Positions 35,601-46,077 of a stretch of DNA of 64,000 bases are shown piece by piece. Source of the DNA: Bedellia somnulentella (Eukaryota > Arthropoda > Insecta > Lepidoptera > Bedelliidae); NCBI GenBank assembly GCA_963576735.1, contig OY755175.1, positions 6,898,401 to 6,962,400 of the forward strand. Direction: 5' to 3'. A program made the translations under genes and the position numbers. The notes beneath the pieces are model-generated. The model saw nothing but the letters and a program-made list of their open reading frames with translations. It was not told where the DNA came from and did not search any database. How positions within the stretch are numbered: position 1 is the stretch's first letter; each line of letters starts with the position of its first letter.

Positions 35601-38600
35601 GCTCGGGTATTGTTTGTATTTAACGCGACTTCCAAAAAGGGCCTAACCCTTTACGAAAGTGATGTATGCGATTTTTCTGGGATCTAATTTTGCAATTGCT
35701 TGCTTCATTTAATAATTCTGGGATAAATTCATTTATTCATATAGTTACGGCTATGAAAATTCAAAAAAAGTTAGCCAAGAAAAGTAAAAGTTAATTCATC
35801 AATTTTAGAAGTTGAGTGGGTAAAAGATGGTGAAATAAAGAATGATAGGTGGTGGATCGCCCACCAGCCACACCGCCCAGCATTAATCTAAAACCAGCAA
35901 AATCTCAATCCATTAATTATTATATGTTGCAAAACATTGTGTCATATTTTTTATCGGTGCAAGCTAGTTAGATGATAATCCGCTGTTTTTTGTCATTATC
36001 ATGTCATGTCATATAGATTATAATGTATCGTTGCCTCTTTGATACATTATATCATCACGGAGTTATCAGAAGTAAAGTGAATATACTTCCTCGGCGCATA
36101 CGATATACTCTGCAATGATTTAGTTTAAATTTTAAGAATTTTACTTGCCATATATCTTTAATAATATTTACTTCAGGCTTGTTGAGCAAGTGCCTGAATA
36201 AATAGATGATGCTAACACCAGTTAAGGCGTAAAGAAACAAGCAAATACAAATTTTCGCGCGAGTGGTCACTTGCTACCATAGCTCAGTTGGCAGAGCGAC
36301 GACGGGGGCTCATACCCGGATGTCGTGTGTTCGAGTCTCGCTGGTGTAGTAAATTTTTATTTGCTTAATTGAATATGTTCTAGTTATTTATTCTCTTTTT
36401 CTAGTTCTAATGTACGAGTATTAGGTTTAAATTGTAAATAAATATTAATGAATTAAATTTTGGTACAAACAATATCTTCGCCAGGTTACGGTGGCTGGCA
36501 GATCATCGACTCGACTCCTCAAGAGGAGGCAGAGTCGGTATACCACTGCGGGCCAGCCAGTCTGGAGGCAGTCCGCAGAGGAGAGGTGGGCTTCCAGTAT
36601 GACACGCCATTCGTCTACTCGGAGATCAACTCTGAGCTGTGCCACTTCCAGGAAGAGGATAATTCCGAATGGGGCTTTGTTAGGATGGCTTCTAATAACT
36701 ACCAGTAAGTAAAAGATTGAGAGTAGTTTTTTGTAAATGGTTACTTTGTGACCGATTTACGAGAAACAATCGTCAGTAAAATATATCAGAAAAAAAGATA
36801 GTTTTATCACAGAGTCTTAGTACCGAGAATAGGGTGATTGGGACATAGTCCCTTAATAACTCAGTCCAGGCTGGTAGTTTTACACGACAACATCCGTTAT
36901 ACTAGCAGGAATCTAATATGGCTAGCTAAATGACAGTCTGTATTAGGGACTTGATGTTCTACCATATATTACTTTTAGACCTAAACTGAGCATCCCATTA
37001 AACACTCAATCCTTAAAACTTAGAATAACCTAAAGGTCATCACAAGTTCACAAAATTCATACCACCACCACACCAAATCCGTGCAGGGTCGGCCGCAAGC
37101 TGCTGACTAAGAACCCGAACCGCGACGACGACGAGGGCGACAGCGACATGGTGGAGATCACCCACGAGTACAAAACCGTGGACACCACCTCCCCCGAGCG
37201 CCTCGCCATCATCTCCGCCTGCCGCGGCTCGCAGCGCATGCAGCAGTACTATGACTTCCCTGAGCGGAACTTCGAGGATGTGTTCTTTGATTTGATGGAC
37301 ATCGATGTTGTGCCTTATGGACAGCCGTTTGACTGTACCTTGAATATTCAGGTATTTAACTTTTTATTGTTTTTCTTATCGATGATTTTCCAGTTCTGGC
37401 CAATGCTGTTTTTGGGAAAATGTACGCGCATGTGAATGAACACTTATAAAATGATGATGAAATAAAAACAGTAAGGCTGCTCAGTAGATCTGATTTAAAG
37501 CCATATTTAACTACATAATGACAATTATGGTGATAATAATTTATGCTAAGCTTGTTGAAAAATTTAGGGTCACGACAAAATGTCAAATGTTTTTCGTACG
37601 ACTTTAGTATTTATCGTAATAAATAATATTAAGGGCTTAAGAAGTAGTAATTTGGTGAAGCGATTAAAAACCCATGAGCAATCGCTAGCTGAAACATACT
37701 ATGTCATTGAAATATATTCCATATACATACATACATACATATACTCACGGCTATATTTCCCTAGAAGGGGTAACCAGAGCCAAGGAATTATAAATTCCTC
37801 GGCCACTTTTGGAAGTTGAGTGGGGAAAAGATGGTAGGAATAAAGGTTTTTGGTGATGGGTCTCCAACCGCATCGCCCAAAAATCCAATAAAAGCCCATA
37901 TTCCATATAGCCATATTCCATATGTGGTTTCTAAAAGTCATTCTGCAGTGAAATCTACATAAATATTATTTTCAGAACAAATCAAACGAAGACCGCACCA
38001 TATGGTGTGTGTTGACAGCATCAGCGTCTTACTACACTGGCGCCATCGCATCTCGTCTTCGCCGAGCCCATGGGGAGTTCATCGTGCGCGCTGGGCAGCG
38101 GGAAGTGCTCAAACTGCACATCTCGCCTCAGGAGTACATGGATAAACTGGTCGACCATTCCTTGGTCAAGGTTCATGCGATGGCGTACGTGAAGCAAACG
38201 CGACAGGCTTGGTCCGATGAAGATGACTTCCCGCTTCATAAGCCGAGGATGCAAGTCCAGGTATGTGAAAGTTTAAGATATTTTATAATATGGGTGACGT
38301 CTCCTATTCTTTCTCATTAACTGAATCACTTTGTCTCGCTGGAAGGTAATGCATAGGTGCAGCGCAGGACCGATTGTCACGAAAATCCTTCCAGCAGAAG
38401 ACCTCTATTGGTTAAATCACTGATTATAAAGTCCCTGACACTAACTTTTCAAATCCAATAGTAAAAGACATATGTAAATCCTTGGTCTTTATTATGATAG
38501 CCAGCAAATAGGTAAGTCAAAGAATTTGAAAGAATTACTTTTCTGTTAATAATATTTTCAATATTGCCAGGTTCGCAGCCAAGCCGCCATTGGACAAGAG

Positions 38601-38961
38601 TGCATGGTGACGTTCGGCTTCCAGAATCCGCTGAACATTTACTTGACCGATTGCTACTTCACCTTTGAAGGATCTGGGTTGCAAAGACCTAGACAGGTAA
38701 TTATTAAATACAAATAATTATACTTCATTCATTGATATCCCAGTTTCATTATCATTGTAGTTGTGTGATTGTTATATACTTGCTTATCAAAAAATAAATA
38801 TTTTCCAGATACGTTTCCGCGACGTGAAGCCAGGAGAGTTTGTGAACTGCCAAGAGAAGTTCATTCCTCGCCGACACGGGGACCGCCGCATCGTGGTCAC
38901 GTTCTCCTCCAGACAGCTGGACGAGATCTACGGCTGCACCACCGTCAACGTGCGGGGCTAG
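32685..38961 (+). CDS. Tg: Transglutaminase (protein-glutamine gamma-glutamyltransferase), complete
   Basis: Nine exons: 32685-33321, 33541-34388, 34778-34973, 35330-35518, 36485-36704, 37087-37351, 37976-38260, 38571-38696 and 38809-38961. All junctions are GT/AG and in frame, giving 972 aa. The ATG in CACCATGG is a good start. The core has YGQCWVYSG with catalytic Cys546, CWNFHVWND with His609 and GYGGWQIIDSTPQE with Asp632; the 63 and 23 residue spacings suit the family. Two C-terminal beta-barrel domains follow. The enzyme cross-links glutamine to lysine; in insects it acts in hemolymph clotting, cuticle and gut. Insect transglutaminases are usually about 700-800 aa. This one is longer because of a Met/Ser-rich N-terminus and a Met/Gly/Ser-rich insertion in exon 2. 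There is no secretion signal. AATAAA lies at 39187. It is tandem with the gene at 46078. Confidence 0.95.
33386..33483 (-). repeat. SINE-B 3' fragment in transglutaminase intron 1
   Basis: AAACGTTCACGCCGAATATC, CGAAGGGGTTGGCAC and GTTTAGAGTACCCACG match the 3' part of SINE-B in reverse. Confidence 0.7.
35808..35890 (-). repeat. SINE-A internal fragment
   Basis: GAAGTTGAGTGGGTAAAAGA and GGTGAAATAAAG match the middle of SINE-A in reverse. It lies in transglutaminase intron 4. Confidence 0.6.
36274..36350 (+). repeat. tRNA-like sequence (Met/CAT-like), probably a SINE head or pseudo-tRNA
   Basis: CATAGCTCAGTTGGCAGAGC forms a good D arm, CTCATA gives a CAT anticodon position, and GTGTTCGAGTCTCGC is a T arm. 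The acceptor stem (CTACCAT with GGTGTAG) pairs at only about four or five of seven positions. I therefore do not call it a working tRNA gene. It lies in transglutaminase intron 4, in the same orientation as the gene. Confidence 0.5.
37727..37912 (-). repeat. SINE-A copy, 5'-truncated
   Basis: ACATATACTCACGGCTATAT through GGTCTCCAACCGCATCGCCC. ATATTCCATAT occurs before (37712) and after (37908), supporting a target duplication. It lies in transglutaminase intron 6. The head beyond the TTGGATTTTTGGG section is missing. Confidence 0.85.
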
Positions 38962-39504
38962 CTAGCCGCGGCCAGGCTCGAGACCTGCCTGCAACTCGAG
39001 CCTGCTAGCCTAACATACGTGGCACTAGAACATTTACATATCTACGACGAAAAAGCGAAGAAATGCGATCTAGTTCAATAAACCCCAATTTATGGCGCAT
39101 ATAAAACAATCGACATGGCTCTGAAATGGATTGATTGAGTACGATTGCCCGATATTTGTTGTATTGCACACTTGCACGAATCATATAATAAAAATACAAA
39201 AAAAAAGTTTACACATTTTCACGGAGTGTTGTGCGATTTATTAAATACATATAGAGGAACCGGAAATTAGTGTGCCATTTTATTTAAGCTTATAAAATGT
39301 TTATTTTAAGTTTTTAATTGTATTTTGCGAATCTAAGGTCAGTTCGACATATAAGCTATTTGCACGGTGTTTGTGTTCTTTTTGGGATCTCAAAGATAAT
39401 AAAGCACTCATTGCAATGAAGTAGTTTCATTTTGATAAAACCCTTTGAAGGAATAGCTCAGCAGATTCATAACCTGTCCACGTTTATGAGTGTTTATTTC
39501 AAGA
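38962..39504. other. 3' UTR and downstream of transglutaminase
   Basis: The GC-rich start is probably 3' UTR. AATAAA-type signals lie at 39187 and about 39398. Nothing else is seen. Confidence 0.5.
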
Positions 39505-39698
39505 TTATACTCACGGCTATAGATTCCTAGAAGGGTTAGCCAGAGCTCCTGAATAAAGAAAACCTCAGCCACTTTTGAAAGTTAAGTGGGGAAAAGATTG
39601 TGAAATAAAGGTTCTTGGTAAAAGATCTCCAATCGTATCGCCCAAAAATCACATATAAAGGTTCATTACCCTTAGTCGCCTGTTAAGAACACCCACTG

Positions 39699-41129
39699 CA
39701 CAGTGGTACCGCCATAGGCCATTAATCGGTAAGATCGACTATCAAATACTATTCATTTAATTGTTTTTACCGATAAACCGATAAACAAGCTATCCAAAAA
39801 GTATAAATATGTCACCCTTTTCATTTGAGAACAATTTGCTTTTGACCCTCAAAGTGAAAGCATCTTACCCTTATGCTCGCCGTTATCAGTGACTCATTAG
39901 AACATTGTTTATGCGGTAGTGAATTCTCAGAATTGCATCGTTTGTGAGTGACTTCCGGGATATGGATTTCCAAAAACAAGGTATGTATTACAATTCAGGT
40001 ACATTTTAAACCGTTATCTGTCATATTAGAACATGTTTGTCCCTTCTAATGTACCACAATATTTTGTTTAAAAATAAACATTATTTTGACTTTTCCTAAA
40101 GTTTTAAGAGTATGTCAGATATCGTCAATGGTTCTCACATAGTACAATTTTAAGATTAAAGTGTCTTCTTTCGAATACAAAAACATACAGCCGCCAAGAG
40201 CTGCCTATGTAGCTTCTACGAGTTCTTAAAGACTACTGCGTAGACTCAAAATTAGCAAATTACCAAAACCTGATACAACAGTTTTAACTTTTCTTTCCAG
40301 GTTATACGATTAAATGTACATTTAAAAGGATGCATTTATTTTAGGTATGGCTATTGGAACATGGCGGAACAGTTGCACAGAAACATAAACATATTTTAAG
40401 TAATTTTCGAGAAATATGAATTAGAAACCGCGCGTCTTTTGATCCAAGAATATCCGTGGTTGAACCTTCCAGCTTCCGTCCATAAAGTGCTCATTCACGG
40501 GGCTCAGGTAGCGCAACACGTTTTAGTATTGTTCGGGGAGTTATCTGAAGAGGCAGTTGAATCAAACAATAAATTCTATAAGTCCTTCAGACGAGATCAC
40601 ACGCGCAAGATGTCAAGAGAAGTTAGTAATTCGGATTTGCTAAATAGACTTTTACTCAGTTTGGGTCCATTTATTACTGGCCTTCGAAAACTCCCCCGTC
40701 AGAAGAAAAGTGTTATGTCTAAAGAAGTGTTACATCTATTAAAAGTTTGATTTAATTTATTTGTAGTACTTTTTTTCAGTTTAGTAAGAGATGCATGTAT
40801 ACTTAGCTGTAAGTTTAAAATAAAAATAGTTATAATGTATTTTTTATGGTAAAAATAGTAAATTGACAATTTTATTAATACCAAAAAGTAGATATTTCGT
40901 AGTTATCATTAGAATTAAATTAATATATTTATACCTATTTATTTTATTTTTTTGAATTGTATAAAAATCATGGTGGTGGTATACTTTTACTTCTTTATTT
41001 ACTTCTAACAATTAAATACATCATTAGTATACAATCTTAAACGTTATTTTATTGATTTACCCAAAAAAAATGCAAATTAAGAGAGTAAGGTATTTATGAC
41101 CGCCCTTGTATGGCGGCGGTACCACTGTG
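39699..41129 (+). mobile_element. Transib-like DNA transposon, internally deleted
   Basis: The ends are CACAGTGGTACCGCC (39699-39713) and its exact inverse (41115-41129). CACTG is duplicated on both sides (39694-39698 and 41130-41134). A CACAGTG terminus, identical to the heptamer of V(D)J recombination signals, and a 5-bp duplication are the marks of Transib transposons, relatives of RAG1. At 1431 bp it is shorter than the roughly 3 kb of autonomous Transibs, and only a C-terminal coding piece remains. Confidence 0.8.
40405..40750 (+). pseudogene. C-terminal fragment of Transib transposase
   Basis: The open frame reads VIFEKYELETARLLIQE, then LPASVHKVLIHGAQVAQHVL, LFGELSEEAVESNNKFYKSF, RRDHTRKMSREVSNSDLLNR and LLLSLGPFITGL, and stops at 40750. 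From memory, 'SEExxExxNKxxxxxRxxHxRKxSRxxxNxDxxxxLLLxSDPxI' is the end of Transib transposases, in the region that carries the last catalytic Glu. The N-terminal and central parts are missing. A possible remnant first exon (ATGGATTTCCAAAAACAAG before GTATGT) lies at 39963. Confidence 0.6.
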
Positions 41130-41182
41130 CACTGGAAGCAATGAGATAGTGCTAATCTAAGTCGACAGCACTACACAACCTA

Positions 41183-41352
41183 CATACATACATACATATA
41201 TACTCTCGACTATAAATCCCTTGAAGGGGTAACCAGAGCTAAGGAATCAGAAAATTCTCAGCCACTTTTGGAAGTTGCCTGGGGAAAAGATGTTGGAATA
41301 AAGGTTGTTGGTGATGGGTCTCCAACCGCATCGCCTAAAATCCTAACAAAAC
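41183..41352 (-). repeat. SINE-A copy, 5' part missing
   Basis: ACATACATACATATATACTC, then CTATAAATCCCTTGAAGGGG, GCCACTTTTGGAAGTTG and GGTCTCCAACCGCATCGCC. It directly follows the interrupted copy. A Helitron-like element begins at 41369. Confidence 0.85.
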
Positions 41353-41368
41353 TCCGTTTATGAAAATA

Positions 41369-42765
41369 CTAGCTTTTTGCCCCGCGACTTCGTCCGCGGC
41401 GATTCAGTTTGTGAAGCATCACTAACAACCTTGTTTAAACTATCTTTTATTAATCTATTTCCAAAATTGGATGAAGAATTAGCATCTCTGAATACCCTTT
41501 TGAATACCTTACCTCTGGCTACACTTTTATGGCATTTATGGTTGTTAGCATATACTCATGAATGATTGATAGATGGATTTCATAAATTCAATCGCACCAA
41601 GTTTTATTATAAAATGTAAAAAAAAACTCTATATTAACTTTCATTTGCTATATCAACCCGTTAGGTGTTGAGTTCCAAAAATTCCTTTTTAATTGTTCAT
41701 AAGAATCATGAAACAAATATACCAAGTTTTTATGTTCAGAAATGAAAATATCTTTAGTAAGTACAGATACGGATAGTAGTTTGGCGCTGCGGCGGCGGCC
41801 CGGTGCTGCCCCCTACACTGACCGTTGATGATATTGGGAGAACTTGCAGCGATTGCTCGGCAATATAGGGATGATTAGTGGTGGATCTCCATCCAAAATA
41901 ATCGCTAAATTGAAGGGATAGTGCTTGCTATTATTATATATAGTGCTATTTTAAGTTAACAAAACTTTTTTTTTACAAAAAGATTGAAATACCTGAGATA
42001 TGAACCCGGGACGATTGATTCATAATAGTTCTAATTAAATAAGTATTCATAGTAGTTAGTTATACCGCTACGCCACGGAGACGTTACCGGGGCGGTGTCA
42101 AATTTTTATTACGCTTTATTTCATATTAGTCTTACTATTGATAAACAAATTTGTCATTTAAATGTTCATTTATTTTGATGAAAACTAATGAAACCCCTTC
42201 ATCTTTCCAAAATGAACATTAACAAAGTGTCTGTTGTGAATTCCATCGATGATAAAAATAATCGCTGCAATATTTTGAGCCATATATGAGTTAAGGTTTT
42301 TTGATGTTACTATGAGAACTCTTGCGGATTCCTTAGTTTCAAGGAATCGTCGTCGTTTCATTTAGCTTCTAAATTTACATGTTTATATTCGTTTGCAATA
42401 TAAGTAGATGTAAAAAAAATATATACGATAAACAAATAGTACATCATCCCTCGGGAGTTTCTTATTTTCGGGGATCCATTATCGTACCATTAAGCTTCTA
42501 AATTTAGATTTTTATATTAGTTTACAATATTTTACTTTGTTTTAAACGATACACAGCGCCATCTCCAATGCATCCAGCAAGCAAACAATATTTTTGATAT
42601 CCCGTGGGAACATATTTTTTTCCAGGATAAAAGTCCCTATCATTTAATTTAGACTTCTAACTACACGTCTGAAAAATTTCAAAGTAATCGGTTCAGTATT
42701 TACGGCGTGAAAGCGGAACAAACAAACAAACAAACTCACTTTCTCATTTATAATATTAGTATGGA
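41369..42765 (-). mobile_element. Helitron-like element, 1.4 kb
   Basis: On the minus strand it starts TCCATACTAATATTATAAAT, preceded by A, and ends with a hairpin (CCGCG, 8-base loop, CGCGG), nine further bases and CTAG, followed by T. The 5' TC, 3' hairpin plus CTAG and A/T insertion site define Helitrons. There is no helicase coding region, so it is non-autonomous. AACAAACAAACAAACTC near the 5' end is typical of the common lepidopteran family. A tRNA-like stretch (about 41995-42095, minus) may be a nested SINE fragment. Confidence 0.75.
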
Positions 42766-44288
42766 TAAAAACCGATAAAAGTAATGCAATTCAAACACAG
42801 TCTTAAGTACGAGAGACCAAGTACAATGTTACGCTTATCGACGCATAATGGTGTTTATGAATATTCTCATGTTGTTATGTGATTAGTACGTGTTTAACTG
42901 AAGGTTTTCAGCCGTGCTAATTCTATTTTTGCCATTTATTTACACATTAATACTTTAAGATACAAATATGAAGTGAAGCATTATGCTTATCACATTTTAA
43001 TTAGATGTAATTTGAACACATTTAACTTGCAAACCTTTGTGACTGAATGGTGTGGGCTCTAATCTTAAGTCGGGCCAACTTCCATGTGTCTTTTCTTAAG
43101 TGACATGTGTGATTTATTTGTCAATGATGTAATTGGTAAGAAAAAAAAAAGTGAGGATAGTCAAACGACTAACTTGTACTTTGTCATGTGTTTTTGATCA
43201 CCAAAACCAAAAACCAGACACCAACTTAATGTCACAAGATGTGCAGAATTTTAGTACTGCCATACTTTTAGGGATATACATACGACATAAATAATAATAA
43301 AAATTTATTTAAATTCCAATTGCACAATTACAGTTTTATATAGTTTACAGAATAGTTTAATTGGGAGATTGAAGAAACTAGGAAACTATAGATGTACTTT
43401 TCTGGACAGGGATGGGAGATATTAACTTTACAAATTAAAACAATGTTATAAAGTTTCATTTCATATTGGCAGTGCACTGTAAGGTGTCAGCTTAGAGCAG
43501 CACTAACCCAATACTTTCCGAGGGCACTTAAGAGCCACCGAAGGTATTGGGGCTTTTTAATTGGTTTTTCGCGATTAGGCTGGAGACCCATCACCGACGA
43601 TTCTTTATATTACCATCTTTTAAATATTCTGATCTAAAAATTTTTTGTGCATGTTTTGTTTTGTAGTAGAAGAATGACCCAATTATAATGTCAATTGCAC
43701 AATGTAATGAATGTAAAAGATACTTTAATCCGTTTTTAACTTTTCATTTGAAGTTAAATACTCACATTTTAAAATCGTTACCACTGGACGAATAAATAAA
43801 TAACATCATTTTAACTTTTACATAAAGCATAAACTAAAATCTAATTGTTACACGTAACACGTATTTTTGGGGTAGTGTGACGAGAATAGATCTACGTTGA
43901 GCTCTGTCTACCCTTGCATAGGAATATTTTATTTATATAAGTATATCCTTAAGCTTATTATGTTATGTTATATCATTAAGCATAAAAATAAAGTGAGGAA
44001 AAGCCACCGTTATATATATACGTACATGATGTCACGAGTTGCAAATGCTGTAATAAAACTCGTTAATAAATTAACATAACAATGTGCACAGTCTGCAATA
44101 ATGAACGATTTATTTACCTAAAATAAAATAAAAAATAAAATAATCATTTATTTCAAAATAAAAAGATAAATCTTTGTTTTTTGAACGTCAAATTTTAACT
44201 TAATACTAAGTTTACTTCGGATTCGGAAGGTGTTTTGTTGAGAGAAGAACCCGTAAGAAACTCGTCAACACACATCTTTTTTTAACGT
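42766..44288. other. Intergenic, fragments of SINE-B and SINE-A only
   Basis: A diverged plus-strand SINE-B lies at about 43040-43200 (TCTAATCTTAAGTCGGGCCA, then ACATGTGTGATTTATTTG). A plus-strand partial SINE-A lies at 43482-43622 (GGTGTCAGCTTAGAG, TATTGGGGCTTTTTAATTGG, GGCTGGAGACCCATCACC). The rest is AT-rich and without supportable features. Confidence 0.6.
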
Positions 44289-44620
44289 CCATTACAATTT
44301 TGGTGTTAGCCCGGAAACATCCTGCACAGAGCCCTGATGACACCAAGCCACTTCATCATTAATGTAATCATTGACATTGTAATAGGCTTTCGAACTAAGA
44401 TTTCTTTTAACTGCTGCTTTGAATTTTGTTTCTGTTAAATTTAAAATGTCCTCAGGTATTTTATTATACATTTTTACGCATAACCCCATGAAAGATGTAT
44501 TTACTTTTGACAATCTGTATTTTGGTACTGATATTTTATTGTTGTCTCTCAGGTTGGCTGTGACGTCTCTGATCTGAGAGTCACTTTAAAAATAGTACAA
44601 ACAAATCATCTAACAAGACA
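44289..44620 (-). pseudogene. LINE reverse transcriptase C-terminal fragment (CR1/Jockey-like)
   Basis: The minus strand encodes LRDNNKISVPKYRLSKVNTS then FMGLCVKMYNKIPEDILNL and KAAVKRNLSSKAYYNVNDYI. From memory, this matches the tail of CR1/Jockey-type LINE polyproteins. The N-terminal side is cut off. The fragment at 52766 could come from the same LINE family, since its sequence would precede this one. Confidence 0.65.
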
Positions 44621-44694
44621 TTTATTATGCCTTTGATTCTTTTTATTTTCACAACTCTCAGAACTTTATTGTAATTAGTTTTCTTGATCATCTA

Positions 44695-44813
44695 TCTATA
44701 CTTATAATAAATCTGTAGAGAGGTCAATTCTGTACATGAAATATATTTTCAAAATAACTATCAGGTGGTGATTAGGGATCGATACTGGTGCCAAAAATGC
44801 AATCAGTAAAATT

Positions 44814-44863
<50 letters not shown>

Positions 44864-45680
44864 GGTTTGTATGTTCCTTATGGAAACAAAAACTACTCGA
44901 CGGATTTTAACGAAACTTGGTACAATTATTTTTCATACTCCTGCGCAGGTTTTTGTATACTTTCCAGCAGAGAAATAAAGGGGAATTTTGGGAAATTTTG
45001 GGAAAACGGGAGAAGTTACTCCATTTTTTAAGCTTCCGTCGCGTGTGCAGCCTTAATGGTTAAAATTACATAGAAATTATATGTGGCGGAAATATTCTTC
45101 ATAAAATTACCTAAAAAAAATCCTCAACAGTATATGTCTATCTTTTACGGTTGACTCACAATAACACGTGTAATTCCTGATAGCTTAGCAGTTCGGAACA
45201 TCCTGATTATATTTGTTTACTCTTACGTTTGTAAACCTCTCACTCATCCCTAATTTAAAAAATGTAACATTATTACCCATTCAATAAAAAAAGAATCATA
45301 GAAATCGGTGGACAAACACCGAAATTATTTATAAAATAAGCCATCGCGCCCGTGATCGAAACCAAATCTTTACTAATTTACACATAACATACTAGATGGC
45401 GCCAGTAGTTGCATCCTACATAACGTAATGATTTATTTTTTAGATTGTTATAAATACTTCATGGCGTTTTATTCCAAAATTTGCTATTAAACGGAAATAC
45501 TGAACCGTTCATTAAAGCGCATTCAAAATCACCAAACTACACTGTTAAGGGAGTGCTATAAATTTAATAAATTGAAAACATTACGCTGAATTTCACAATG
45601 CTTGAGCAGTGACTGAAGAAAGAAACCTCAGATATTTAAAAAAATAACGCTACCCGTGCGAAGCTAGGACGATCCACTAG
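44695..45680 (+). mobile_element. Helitron-like element, 1 kb
   Basis: It starts TCTATACTTATAATAAATCT after an A and ends CGATCCACTAG before a T. CCCGTGCGAAGC near the end is the remnant of the 3' hairpin. Inside are a (TCTG)n tract at 44817-44863 and CTACTCGACGGATTTTAACG, a phrase frequent in lepidopteran repeats. No coding capacity. Confidence 0.65.
44817..44863 (+). repeat. (TCTG)n microsatellite
   Basis: About eleven uninterrupted TCTG units inside the Helitron-like element. Confidence 0.9.
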
Positions 45681-46077
45681 TTTTGAAATACTTTTTTGTT
45701 GATATTACGTTTTTGTATAATTTTCTTCGATGACGCATTCATTTTCATCACCAAATATTAACTGAAGGCTAATTGAGGTTATAATTGTTAACAAACAATT
45801 GTTAACAATGTCTGATAAGAGGTCATATTTTTATACAGATGCCGCAGAGTGCTTCTCTCGATCAGACGTAACTGGCACGCAAGACACGGCGCGCGTCTCG
45901 AGAAAAAGAAAAAACATTTTCAATACAAAACTTTGGCTCAAAGTGTTGGTACCTTAACCCGATTCTAATAGCTGAAATAAAGTAAAAGTGTTAAAGTTAA
46001 AACTTTGTTTGTTAAAAGTTTAGACAGTGATAATATGAATATTAAATATTGTGTCTGAAATTTAAGTTACAGTGAAA

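Larger units (their letters stand above)
39505..41180 (-). repeat. SINE-A copy split by a Transib-like element
   Basis: Reading the plus strand, TATACTCACGGCTATAGATT to AAGAACACCCACTG (39698) resumes at 41130 as CACTGGAAGCAATG and ends GACAGCACTACACA. Together the two pieces make one minus-strand SINE-A, interrupted with duplication of CACTG. Another SINE-A follows directly. Confidence 0.85.

Noticed and set aside
36274..36350. Functional tRNA-Met gene
   Set aside because: The D and T arms are good, but the acceptor stem pairs poorly; treated as a tRNA-derived repeat or pseudo-tRNA.
40439..40750. Host gene coding for a short helical protein
   Set aside because: It lies inside an element with TIRs and a target duplication and resembles the end of Transib transposases.
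44817..44863. Possible CRISPR-like repeat
   Set aside because: It is a plain TCTG microsatellite without spacers.
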